NCBI GenBank assembly: GCA_963575745.1
Contig: CAUYUJ010015266.1
Location: forward strand, 189,001-253,000
Length of the DNA stretch: 64,000 nucleotides
Source of the DNA: Prorocentrum cordatum
Taxonomy: Eukaryota; Sar; Dinophyceae; Prorocentrales; Prorocentraceae
Direction of reading: 5' to 3'
The notes under the pieces are model-generated. The model was not told the DNA's origin and did not search any database. It saw only the letters and a list, made by a program, of their open reading frames with translations. Below are positions 23,476 through 33,508 of the stretch, piece after piece; within the stretch, counting starts at the first letter, position 1, and each line of letters opens with the position of its first letter. Made by a program: the position numbers and the translations under genes.

Positions 23476-23890
23476 GTTTTTGCAATGGAATACAAGCATG
23501 GCCACATCTTGCGAGAGCAGAATATTAAGTTTCTAGTTTTTTTTTCCAATTAAAAGTGCACATCGGAAACGAGAAATGATGAGGATATAATATTTTTTTT
23601 GCAAAGGATGGAGCATGTTGAAAGGCAGAATATTAAGATTATAGTTTTGTACAATATAAAATTCCGGTTTACATGCCGGTTCGCGAACCGGGGCCGGGCA
23701 CTTTGTATTGTAAAAAATAAGGTTTTCTGATCGCATGATCAGGATTCAGTATTTTTTGCAATGGATGAGCCCGGTTCGCGACCGGGACCGGGCACAATGT
23801 ATTGTAAAACGTATGGTTTTTTGATCGCATGATCAGGAAATAGTATTTGTTGCAAGGGATGGAGGGGGGATGCATAGCGGCCGGTTTAGC
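23476..23890. repeat. Dispersed repeat with GATCGCATGATCAGGA
   Basis: Two or three imperfect copies of a unit of about 90-120 bases that contains a CGGG...CGGGCAC GC patch, TTGTAAAA, GGTTTTCTGATCGCATGATC and AGGA. Another set lies at 24430-24720. Confidence 0.75.
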
Positions 23891-24060
23891 GGGCTTTAGG
23901 GTTTAATAATTATCAGGATTAAAGATTTAGGGTTTAGGGTTTAACAAGGCAAGGCCAGGAATACTTACCTGCATAGGCACTCACCTGCGGTGGCTATCAA
24001 TCCCCCCCGCATCTCCACCCCCACATAAAGACCATCTCTCCTCTCATGTTATACCGTGGC
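23891..24060. repeat. TTTAGGG tract joined to a 110-base unit, copy 1
   Basis: Short telomere-like TTTAGGG run followed by a unit that starts AACAAGGCAAGGCC, contains GGCTATCAATCCCCCCCGCA and ends CCTCTCATGTTATACC. The same TTTAGGG-plus-unit arrangement occurs at 30238-30370 and 31421-31565. Confidence 0.8.
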
Positions 24061-24776
24061 TGTAGCATAACATAGCATAGCATAGCAAGCGTGGCTCGAT
24101 CCAGGAGTGCGCCTGTGAGCAAGCGCTTAGCAAAGAGGCGGCGGCCGCGCGCGTGTGCACTTTGTCGTATTTTTTGCAATGGAATATGAGCATGGGCACA
24201 TTCGCCGTGCGCTCAAAAGTTGTTTGTGACGCCCAGATTTACAAAAATGTTGCAAAACCCATTGGTTGTTTCAATGATTCAGGATGCACGCGGAGGGCGA
24301 TCCTGCACAATTGTGGTATGAGAAAATCATATGTTTACACATGTTTTGCTGATATCGCTTCTGAAAAACATTGAAAACACATTGTTTCAAAGGATTTCGC
24401 CATGATCGCGCGGCCGCCGCGCGCGTGTGCACTTTGTCGTATTTTTTGCAATTGAATATGAGCATGGACGCATCTTGCAAGAGCAGAACGTTAAGTTTAT
24501 AGTATGTTTTACAATATAAAGCCCTGGTTTACATGCGGGTGTGCAACCCGGGTCGGGCACTTTGCATTGTAAAAAATATGGTTTTCTGATCGCATGATCA
24601 GGATATCGAATTTTTTCCAATGGATAGAGCGGGGCCGCGACCGGGACCGGGCACAATGCATTGTAAAAAATATGGTTTTCTGATCGCATGATCAGGAAAT
24701 AATATTTTTCGCATAGGATGGAGGGGAGTTTGCATAGCGACCGATAGTGATTAGAGATTGAAGGCCTACACCGCAG
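24061..24776. repeat. Dispersed repeats, no gene
   Basis: Two occurrences of the module GCGCGTGTGCACTTTGTCGT (24149 and 24422) with TTTTTTGCAAT, and two more copies of the GATCGCATGATCAGGA unit. Nothing coding. Confidence 0.65.
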
Positions 24777-25714
24777 GAGTTTGAAGCCCAAATCGGCGAG
24801 GGTGAAGCGCTCGGCCCCCCGTTATTTCACGCGCGCGACGGTTCCCTCACGCGTCGGCCGACTTGTGAGGGTACTGTCGCGCGCGTGAAATAACGGGGGC
24901 CGAGCGATTTACCTTCACTCGCGCCCTCACGCGCGAGTCAGGGTAAATCGCTCGGCCACCGTTATTTCACGCGCGCGACAGGTCGGCCGACGCGTGAGGG
25001 TACCGTCGCGCGCGTGGTGAAATAACGGGGGCCGAGCGATTTACCCTCACTCGGGCCCTCACGCGCGCGTGAGGGCAAATCGCTCGGCCCCCGTTATTTC
25101 ACGCGTGCGACAGGTCGGCCGAGGCGTGAGGGTACTGTCGCGCGCGTGAAATAACGGGGGCCGAACGATTTACCCTCGCTCGGGCCCTCACGCGCGAGTG
25201 AGGGTAAATCGCTCGGCGCCCGTTATTTCACGCGTGCGACAGGTCGGCCGAGGCGTGAGGGTACTGTCGCGCGCGTGAAATAACGGGGGCCGAACGATTT
25301 ACCCTCGCTCGGGCCCTCACGCGCGAGTGAGGGTAAATCGCTCGGCACCCGTTATTTCACACGTGCGACAGGTCGGCCGACGCGCGAGGGTACGGTCGCG
25401 CGCGTGAAATAACGGAGGCCGAGCGATTTACCCTCACTCGGGCCCTCGCGCGCGAGTGAGGATAAATCGCTCGGCCCCCGTTATTTCACGCGTGCGACAG
25501 GTCGGCCGACGCGCGAGGGCACCGTCGCGCGCGTGAAATAACGGGGGCCGAGCGATTTACCCTCACTCGGGCCCTCACGCGCGAGTGAGGGTAAATCGCT
25601 CGGCCCCCGTTATTTCACGCGTGCGACAGGTCGGCCGACGCGCGAGGGCACGGTCGCGCGCGTGAAATAACGGGGGCCGAGCGCTTCACCCTCGCCGATT
25701 GGGGCCTCCAAATC
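24777..25714. repeat. Foldback element of nested palindromes
   Basis: The whole block is one large inverted repeat. The outer 34 bases of each end (left from 24777, right ending 25714) are reverse complements at 30 of 34 positions. Inside are seven units of 128-130 bases centred on GTCGGCCGAC-type palindromes (starts 24855, 24983, 25113, 25243, 25372, 25501, 25630). Each has arms GTTATTTCACGCG/CGCGTGAAATAAC and, between units, a second palindrome with arms GGTAAATCGCTCGGCC. No coding sequence. Could be a foldback transposon, a satellite seeded by one, or a replication or recombination hotspot. Confidence 0.85.
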
Positions 25715-26869
25715 TTGCGCTCTATGACCGCGCAAGAAACCACCGCAACCGGAAGTTATGTATGTTTCTTTAAAATGATTGTTTGTTGGTTGTTCTGTTG
25801 TCGCGGTTACTGTTGGCACGTGCTTCGATTTCACATGTATCGCGTTCTCGTGGGGTTGCTTCATTGCCACTTGCAGGGCGTCTCCCGCAGACCTTCCTTC
25901 CCTTCGACGTGCTGGCGCGAGACCGAGTGGCGTGCCTGCGCGGCGCGGCCTGTTTAACACGACGCGCGTGCGCGCAGTTCAGAGGAGTTTACATTCGTAG
26001 CCGCCTGATTGTTGCGGCACCGCGCCATATTTTTTGGCGCGGCGCGTAACGCTCTTTTCGGGTGCCATTTGCGCGTGTTTTGCATGGGCGGATCGCCTTG
26101 GCGCAGCGATGCCTCGCGCGGCGTGGTTCGGCCGCTTTTGCGCGATGATGCGCCCGTGTGCGTGTGTGTTGTCAGAGCGGCTCTGCGTGACGGCGTGTCC
26201 AGTAGCGATTGCCATGCCGTTAAGTTTGTTCCTCGTGGGCACGCGGGCCCCCCGCCCCTTTTCCCTTCTTCGCGGCACGCCAACTTGTTGGAGTGTCTAT
26301 AAGCTTGTTTCGTTGGGCGCTTGCGCATGTGATTTGTTGTGAGCATTGTTCATTTGTTGTCCACCTTTCGCGCGACCTCTTCTGGTTGCTTTCCCCCTCG
26401 TCCACTCGCATTATGGTTTGATTGTGTTTTATTGCGCACGTCTCAAAGTGGAGGGCCCGGTCCGCTCGTGGAGGGCGCGACATTGTTGACAAATCATACG
26501 CGTCGCGCGGTTGTGGTAGAAACCACGGCGCGTGCGTCATGCCGATCTGTTCGCGGCAAGTCCCGCGCACCGCGACCGCGCAGCACTCGGCGTGGCGAGT
26601 CTTCGAGCACCGCCACGAATGCCATAACGCGCGACATGTCGTCGCCCATAGCCTTGCAAGGGCCGCAACATGTGACGCGCTCTTCCGCGCCGCTTCGGGG
26701 CGCACTCCTTCGTCTACGTCGTCGCCCTCCCCCTTCCCACGTCCCCCATGTTGTCACCCTCCCTTCTTCCATTTCGTTCTCCTTGTCTCATTATTGCGTC
26801 TCCTGGGGTTCTCACGTGGCACACATGGACAACATGTGGTATGTCATGGGTTACTGTCGGGTTGTCATG
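25715..26869. other. GC-rich unique region, no supported gene
   Basis: CG- and GCG-rich sequence with several overlapping frames of 70-230 codons on both strands, none with recognisable motifs or consistent composition. Similar in texture to 48499-49035 and 56621-58173. Confidence 0.5.
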
Positions 26870-27770
26870 GGGGCCTCCTGGGACACTCTTGAGTCGTATA
26901 TGGGGCTACCTGGAACATTAGGGGCCCTCTTGGGCCGTCGAGAGTTGCTTGGGTGTATCTTGGTGCCGTCTTGGGCCGCGTTCGCCTCCATGCTGGTTTT
27001 CTTGCTTTGCCTGGGTTGGGTCTTCAGTTACCCCCAACCCCACTAGGTCTGGTGCCAGACCTCCCTTCCACCTCCAACAGGTCTGGTGGGATGCCCCCCT
27101 TCCACGTCGACCAGACCTCCCAGCGGGCCCTCCTGCGGCGAGGTGGAGGGGGCCTCCGCCAGACTTCCTCTGGTTCTCCTGGAAACCTCCCCCTGATCCC
27201 CCCGAGGGCTCGGGGAGGCCTTCCGGAGGCTTCCTTTGGTTTCCACAAGGTGTGGCGAGAGGCTTCCCGCGGCCCCTGGGAGCACCAGGCGAGGCCTCCC
27301 CCAGGCTTCCGGGACGACCAGGGGAGGTCTCTGGGAGGCTTCCCCTGGTTCACCTGGAAGCCTCCGATGAGAGTTCCCGCAGGGGGGGGGGGTCTCCTGT
27401 GGGAGGCTTTCGGGGGGGCCAGGGGAAGCTTCCAGGAGACTTCACCTGGTCCTCCACCAAGTTTCCCCCCAGCGCCCCGGGAGGTTTCCAGGGGGCCTCC
27501 CCTGGTCTCCCCGGAAGTTTCCCCTTGGAGGGAGCCCTGCCAGATTTCGAGGTCTGGGGGGGGCTCCCGGACCCTGGTCCTCGGGGAGGATTCCCAGCAG
27601 GCTTGCAAGGACCAGAAAAAACTTCTGGGATACCTCCCAGCCCCCTTCTGGAAGTTTGCGGGAGGCCCCCAAGAGGACCAGGGGAGGTCCCCCGGCGGTC
27701 TCCCCCCAGATTCCAGGAGGTCGTCAGGACACCGCTAGGAGGCTTACTCTTCGGGGCCCTGAGGCCAGTG
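26870..27770. repeat. CCTCCC/GGGGCC minisatellite
   Basis: Degenerate 10-14 base units of CCAGGGGAGGTCTC/CTTCC type over 900 bases. It leaves Pro/Gly-rich frames open on both strands (up to 317 codons), which I attribute to the repeat. Belongs to the family at 22548. Confidence 0.7.
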
Positions 27771-28122
27771 GATCACCGGATGCAGTGCAGCTACGGTGGC
27801 GACGGCAGCAGAGTCGCGTTCAGCCTCGGCGAAACATTTGCCGCGCGTTTCCAAGCTGGGTGGCTGGTTGGGGGCCTCCGACGGCCACGCCGGGACGTTT
27901 GAACTTTAGGTCTTTCCGCTCCAAGAAAACATGGTGGACGTAAGGAAACTTCTGGTTTCTTAATAAATGCCTCCCGGGGGGCCTCGATGGTCCCAAAGCG
28001 CGAGACATCTGTCGATCCACCAAATTTAATAAGGAATTCCCGGGGTCCCAAGTAAGGTCCTTACTTGGGTGCCTGGCGGTCCCAGAATTCAGGGCCTTAC
28101 TTGGGTCCTCGGCGGTCACAGC
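27771..28122. other. Unique spacer
   Basis: No gene seen. A short doublet AAGTAAGGTCCTTACTTGGG/GGCCTTACTTGGGTCC at 28049-28110 forms local inverted and direct repeats. Confidence 0.5.
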
Positions 28123-30046
28123 AGGTCCCACAGGTTCCACAGGTCCCACGTGTCCCAGATGTCCCACAGGTCCCATAGGTCCCACGGGTCCCACAGGTCT
28201 CGAAGGTTTCGCCGGTCCCGCAGGTCCCGCAGGTCCCGCAGGTCCCACAGGCCGCACAGGTGCCACAGGTGCCACAGGTCCCGCAGGTCCCGCAGGTCCC
28301 ACAGGTCCCACAGGTCCCTCAGGCCCAACAGATCCCACCGGTCCCAAGGTCTTGCAGGTGTCACAGGTCCCGCAGGTCCCACAGGTCCCACAGGTCCTAC
28401 AGGTCTTACAGGTCCCACATGACCCACAAGTCGCAAAGAAGGTGCCAAAGGTCCCACAGGTCTCGCAGGTCCTACAGGTCCCACACGTCCCACAGGTCCC
28501 AAGGGTCCTACAGGCCTCGCGGGGGCCCCACAGGTCCCACAGGCCCCAATAGGTTCCACAGGTTCCGCAGGTCCCGCGTGTCGCGCAGGTCTCGCAGGTC
28601 CCGCAGGCCCCGCAGGCCCCGCAGGTCCCGCAGGTCCCACTGGGTCCCACAGGTCCCACAGGTCCTACAGGTCCCACAAGCCCTACAGGTCCCGCAGGCC
28701 CCACAGGATCCACAGGGTCCGTATTTCCCACAGGTCTCGCAGGTCGCGCAGGACCCGCCAGTCCCGCATACTCCATAGGCCCCGCAGGCCCCGCAGGTCC
28801 CACAGGTCCCACATGCAGGTCCCGCACGTCCCACAGGTTCCGCAGGCCCCACGGGTCTTACAGGTTTTAAAGGTCTCGCAGGTCCCGCATGTCCCGCAAT
28901 TCCCACAGGTCCCGTAGGTCCCAGAGGACCCATAGGTCCAACAGGTCCCACAGGACCCGCAGGTCCCGCAGGTCCGCAGGTGCCACAGGTCCCACAGGTA
29001 TGAATGACCCCACAGGTTTCACAGGTTCTCGCAGGTCCACCGGTCGCACATGTCCCGCAGGTCCCGCAGCTCTCACAGGTCCCACAGGTTCCGCAGGTCT
29101 CCCAGGTCCCTCAGGTCCCACAGGTCCCACAGGCCCCCCGGGTCCCACAGGTCCCGCAGGTCCGACAGGTCCCGCCGCCAGCACAGGTCCCACGAGTCCC
29201 ACAAGTCCCGCAGGTCGCGCAGGTCCCACAAATCCCGCAGGCCCAGCATATCCCACATGTCCCACAAGTCCCACATGCCCCACATGTCCCACAGGTCCTA
29301 CAAGTCCCGCAAGCCCCGCAGGCCTCGTAGGTCTGGCAAGTCCCGCAGGCCCCGCAAGTCCCAGTCCCCCCAGGTCCCACATGCCCCGAAGGCCCCACAG
29401 GTCCCACAGGCCCGATAGGGCTTACAGGTCCTACAAGGGCCACGGGGTCCGCAGGTCCCGCAGGTTCCGCAGGACCCGCAGGTCCCACAGGTTTCGCAGG
29501 TCGCGCAGGTCCCGCATGTCCCACACGTCCCACAGGCGACGCATGCCCCACAGGCCCCTCAGGCCCTACAGGTCCCACAGGCCCCACAGGTCCACCCAGC
29601 CCCTCTGGTCCCACAGGTCCCACAGGTCCCACATGTCGCGCCGGTCCCGCAGGCCCCGCAAGTTCCACAGGTCCCACGGGGCCTACAGGTGCCACAGGCG
29701 CCACAGGTCCCACTGGTATCGCAGGTCTTGCAGGTCCCACAGGTCTTACGAGTCCCTCAGGTCTTACAGGTCCGACAGGTCAGGCAGGTGTCGCAGGTGG
29801 CGCAAGCCCCGCAGGTCCCACAGGTCTCGCAGGGACGACACGTTTTGCAATTTCGAAGGCCCCACAGGTCCCACCAGGCCCACGCGTCCCACAGGTCCCA
29901 AGGGTCCCACAGGTCTCGCAGGTCCCTCAGGTCCCACAGCTACCGCAGCCCGCACAGCTCCCACAAGTTCCACAGGGCTCACGCTCCCAACATTTCTCCC
30001 AATTCCGGCAGGTTCCACAGGTCCCGCAGGTCCCACAGGTCACCTT
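28123..30046. repeat. Nine-base minisatellite, collagen-like on both strands
   Basis: About 1.9 kb of GGTCCCACA/GGTCCCGCA units. Because the unit is nine bases, frames stay in phase. One plus-strand frame reads Gly-Pro-Thr/Gly-Pro-Ala (28889-30058, 389 codons) and one minus-strand frame reads Gly-Pro-Val/Gly-Pro-Ala (27820-28827, 335 codons), both collagen-like. Other frames give Arg/Ser/His or Trp-Asp-Leu repeats. There is no signal peptide or non-repetitive domain, so I treat it as a minisatellite. Confidence 0.85.
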
Positions 30047-30237
30047 TGGTGTTATTAAGATGGTTCCTGGGGTGATGTTTGCAAGGCGAAGGCGCGTGTA
30101 ATTGCATGCGCTGCGCGCAGTGCAGAGTGAACCGTGAGTGCAAGTGCGAAACGCTGCCATGTAAATTTGGGATTGCACCCGTCCTGGAATCTTTTTGTGA
30201 ACTTGCGGTTGCGGTGGTTTCCATCGTGGTCACTGCA
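30047..30237. other. Unique spacer
   Basis: Nothing recognised. Confidence 0.4.
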
Positions 30238-30370
30238 GGGTTTAGGGTTTAGGGTTTAGGGCTTAGGGTTTAACAGGGCAAGGCCAATAATACCTACCCG
30301 CATAGGCACCCACCCTCGGCGGCTATCAATCCCCCCCGCATCTCCACCCCCACATAAAGATCATCTCTCC
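30238..30370. repeat. TTTAGGG tract joined to a 110-base unit, copy 2
   Basis: Three or four TTTAGGG repeats, then AACAGGGCAAGGCC and the same unit as at 23941, to the CACATAAAGATCATCTCTCC end. Confidence 0.85.
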
Positions 30371-30392
30371 ATTCAAGTCGTACAGGGGGAGG

Positions 30393-30750
30393 GTCGATTG
30401 CATATAGTCGTACAGCCCGAGAGGGGTTCCGTGCGTGCCCGCTCGCAGATGGTGAGGATATCATCGATTGCATATAGTCGTACAGCCCGAGAGGGGTTCC
30501 GTGCGTGCCCGCTAGCAGATGGTGAGTATGCATGGGTCGATTGCATGTAGTCGTACAGCCCGAGAGGGGTTCCACGCGTGCCCGCTCGCAGATGGTGAGG
30601 GTACGCATGGGTCGATTGCATATAGTCGTACAGCCCGAGAGGGGTTCCGTGCGTGCCCGCTCGCAGATGGTGAGGGTATGCATGGGTCGATTGCGTGTAG
30701 TCGTACAGCCCGAGAGGGGTTCCACGCGTGCCCGCTCGCAGATGGTGAGG
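30393..30750. repeat. Tandem repeat, five units of 71-75 bases
   Basis: Units start at 30393, 30464, 30537, 30612 and 30687. Each has TCGATTGCATATAGTCGTAC, CCCGAGAGGGGTTCC and CGCAGATGGTGAGG. Frames through it (up to 163 codons, minus strand) simply repeat the unit. Confidence 0.9.
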
Positions 30751-31017
30751 GGCACATCGGAGACGATGGATGATCAGGATGTAGTGTTTTTTTGCAGTCG
30801 ATCGTGAGGGTTTGCATGGCGGGTCGGGCAGGATATAGTGATTTTTCATAGGGAAAGTGCACATCGGAGACGATGGATGATCAGGATATAGTGTTTGTTG
30901 CAGTAGATCGTGGGGGGCTTACATGGCGAAGCGCAGGGCGAAGCGCAGGGCGAGCCGCGAAAAATCAAGAAATTAAGCTTTAGGGTTTAATAATTATAGA
31001 GATTAGAGATTGAAGGT
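30751..31017. repeat. Short dispersed repeats
   Basis: Two or three copies of GATGGATGATCAGGAT with TTTTGCAGT, and a GCGAAGCGCAGG doublet near 30930. Related to the GATCAGGA family at 23476. Confidence 0.6.
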
Positions 31018-31069
31018 TGAGGGTTGAGGGTTGAGGGTTAGGGTTAGGGTTGTCGTCGTCGTCGTCGTC

Positions 31070-31108
<39 letters not shown>

Positions 31109-31110
31109 GG

Positions 31111-31150
<40 letters not shown>

Positions 31151-31452
31151 CGGTTACGGTTACGGTTACGGTTAGGGTTAGGGTTAGGGTTAGGGGTTAG
31201 GGTTAGGGTTAGGGTTAGGGTTAGGGTAGGGTTAGGGTAAGGGTTTAGGGTTAGGGCTAGGGCTAGGGCTAGGGCTGGTGCTAGGGTTAGGGTTAGGGTT
31301 AGGGTTAGGGTTAGGGTTAGGGATAGGATTAGGGTTAGTGTTAGGGTTACGGTTTGGGTTTGGGTTTGGGTTTGGGTTTGGGTTAGGGTGAGGGTTAGGG
31401 TTAGGGTTAGGGTTAGGGTTAGGGTTAGGGTTTAGGGTTTAGGGTTTAGGGT
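31018..31452. repeat. Interstitial telomere-like tract
   Basis: About 430 bases of TTAGGG with variants TTTAGGG, TTACGG, CTAGGG and TTTGGG, interrupted by a GTCGTC run at 31050. It ends in four TTTAGGG units at 31421-31452. G-strand on the plus strand. Confidence 0.95.
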
Positions 31453-31565
31453 CTAACAGGGCAAGGCCAAGAATACCTACCCGCATAGGCACCCACCTGC
31501 GGTGGCTATCAATCCCCCCCGCATCTCCACCCCCACATAAAGATCATCTCTCCTCTCATGTTATA
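31453..31565. repeat. 110-base unit after telomere-like tract, copy 3
   Basis: Third copy of the unit at 23941 and 30265, again directly after TTTAGGG. Confidence 0.85.
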
Positions 31566-31685
31566 CCCTAACGGGCGGGTCGGGCGGGCGGGACCCTAAC
31601 GGGCGGGCCGGGCGGGCGGGGCCCTAACGGGCGGGTCGGGCGGGCGGGACCCTAACGGGCGGGTCGGGCGGGCGGGGCCCTAAAC
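31565..31685. repeat. G-run minisatellite
   Basis: Four units of about 28-30 bases made of GGGCGGGTCGGGCGGGCGGG plus ACCCTAAC. Each has at least four GGG runs and so could form a G-quadruplex. The CCCTAAC part is the C-strand telomere word. Confidence 0.9.
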
Positions 31686-32044
31686 ACTAAATCCTCACCA
31701 TGCACCTATCTCACAATGCAAAAGCCCGCGGGAGTCTGCAGAAAACACTCGGACCCAAATGGAAGCACCTGGGAATCAATAACATCCAATTGGAACCCGG
31801 CGACATCTTGGGAACCTCTGGGACCAACTAATAGCACCTGGAACTCCTATGAGCACCTTGAGGCAATGGACCCCAGCACACTATTACGCGCAATCTTTCA
31901 TTACTAGTTGCCATGTGCCTATCCAGCCACTGTGGTACAGCATGGCATAGCACGCCATGGGTTCCCAGGAAGATGAGATTGGATGCGTTGTTTCTTATAC
32001 TCTATTTGATCTCACTCACCTCGCAATATTTTCGGTTGCGTCAA
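31686..32044. other. Noncoding, carries a dispersed module
   Basis: 31750-31868 matches 23056-23152 (ACTCGGACCC, GGAAGCACCTGG, CACCTGGAACTCCT). The remainder is unrecognised. Confidence 0.6.
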
Positions 32045-32320
32045 CTGTGCATATGCAATTGTGTATCTCTGTGATGCAAGTGACGCATGCTATGTCTATT
32101 GGCCTTGGGCTGATCCCCTCACTATAACATAGCACCACATAGCATGGCATAGCATTGCATCTAGCATAACATAGAATTGTGATATGGTGGCCTATTGGCC
32201 ACAGCTTATCGTCGCAAAACATGGCGCAATATAGCTTGGCATGGCATAACATAGCCTATACGTATAGGGTGCTGTGCTATGCTATGCTATGCTACACCAT
32301 GGGTTCCCTATTTCTTGGGG
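32045..32320. repeat. Composite repeat tail, partial copy
   Basis: Only the tail of the composite repeat (GCAAGTGACGCATGCTAT, GGCCTATTGGCC) to the palindrome CCTATACGTATAGG at 32255-32268, followed by one hairpin satellite unit. Confidence 0.85.
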
Positions 32321-32880
32321 AACCTTTATGAGTTACGTTGGCGTTTGACTCTGTGCGCGTCTCTGGAACGAGCGTGAGGTTATTCTTTATGTATTAGTGT
32401 CTATACAAGTATCCATCTTGGTCGGTGTGATCTTGCCTTGTGCCCTGACCTGTCTGTTCGATTGTGCGTAGCATTTGCCAGTCTGATTTTGTTGCGTACG
32501 ATGTGCTTCTATCGTACAATCTTGGGTTCATTTCATTTGTGCTCTTGACTTTAGTATTTGTCGACACTGCGCCTATTTTGCACGACTATTACGCATCAGT
32601 CCTGGTTGTGCAACGGTCTTCGGTGTATCATTCTATTTATTCATTTCATCTGTGACTTGTCTGTTATTATGCGAATCATTTGTTTGATTATGTGTATCAG
32701 TTTGAATCTGATTGTGCGTATGATGTGCTTCTATCGTATGCTCGTGGGTCCATGTCATTTGTGGGGTTGACTGTAGCATCTGTCCACACGGTGCCTATTT
32801 TGCATCGTTGCTACGGATCCGTCCTGGTTGAGTAACGGTCGCCGGTCTATCATTGAATATGTTCATTTCACTTTTAACCT
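32321..32880. repeat. AT-richer region with a 180-base direct duplication
   Basis: 32478-32657 and 32706-32876 are diverged direct copies sharing GATGTGCTTCTATCGTA, TTCATTTCATTTGTG-like and CGCCTATTTTGCA words. No gene supported. Confidence 0.7.
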
Positions 32881-33329
32881 ATCGACGACGACGACGACGA
32901 CGATTGACTACGCGTGACGACGAGTGACGTCGAGTGACGCCGAGTGACGACGACGACGATGACGACGACGAGTGACGACGAGCGACGACGAGTGACGACA
33001 AGTGACGCCGAATGACGCTGAGTGACGACGAGGGACGACGAGGGACGACGAGTGACGACGAGTGACGACGAGTGACGACGAGCGACGACGAGTGAGGAGG
33101 AGTGACGAAAGTGACGGCGGCGACGACTACGACGACGAGTGACGACGAGAGACGACGAATGACGACAGGCGACGACGAGTGACGACGAGTGACGACGAGT
33201 GACGACGAGTGACCTCGACAAGTGACGACGAGTGACGACGAGTGACGACGAGCGACGACGAGTGACGACGAGTGCCGACGAGTGACGACGAGTGACGACG
33301 CGCGACGACGAGTGACGACGTGTGACGAC
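32881..33329. repeat. GACGACGAGT satellite
   Basis: Degenerate tandem of GACGACGAGT units, with CGACGACGACGA runs at both ends. The Copia element is inserted near its right edge; a remnant (ACGACGAGTGTCGAC) continues at 42601. Confidence 0.9.
33325..33329. other. Target site duplication, left
   Basis: ACGAC immediately before the left LTR, matched by ACGAC at 42601-42605. Confidence 0.6.
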
Positions 33330-33508
33330 TGTGATTCCCGCTCACTCCCCGTGCCCTTCCTGCATCCCCGCTCTATCCCTCACGCCCGCTCGTGCCGCTG
33401 CCGTTTTGTTTCGAACTAGGGCCCTTGGCCTTAGAGCTACGCAGATAGATTGAGCAGCGCTCTCTTTCGCCTAAAGATCGTCGCGCCGCGCGCGCCATCC
33501 ATATCACA
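33330..33508 (+). repeat. 5' LTR
   Basis: 179 bases, starting TGTGATTCCC and ending CATATCACA. Short for an LTR. No TATA box stands out. The polyprotein frame opens right at its 3' edge. The sequence after it (GTGGCAGCTTGG) is not an obvious match to the initiator-tRNA primer site used by many Copia elements. Confidence 0.92.

Noticed and set aside
26339-27902. Pro/Gly-rich frames of 235-317 codons
   Set aside because: They follow the CCTCCC/GGGGCC minisatellite and are open on both strands.
27820-28827. Minus-strand collagen-like protein (and plus-strand 28889-30058)
   Set aside because: Direct consequence of a nine-base repeat; no signal peptide, no unique domain.
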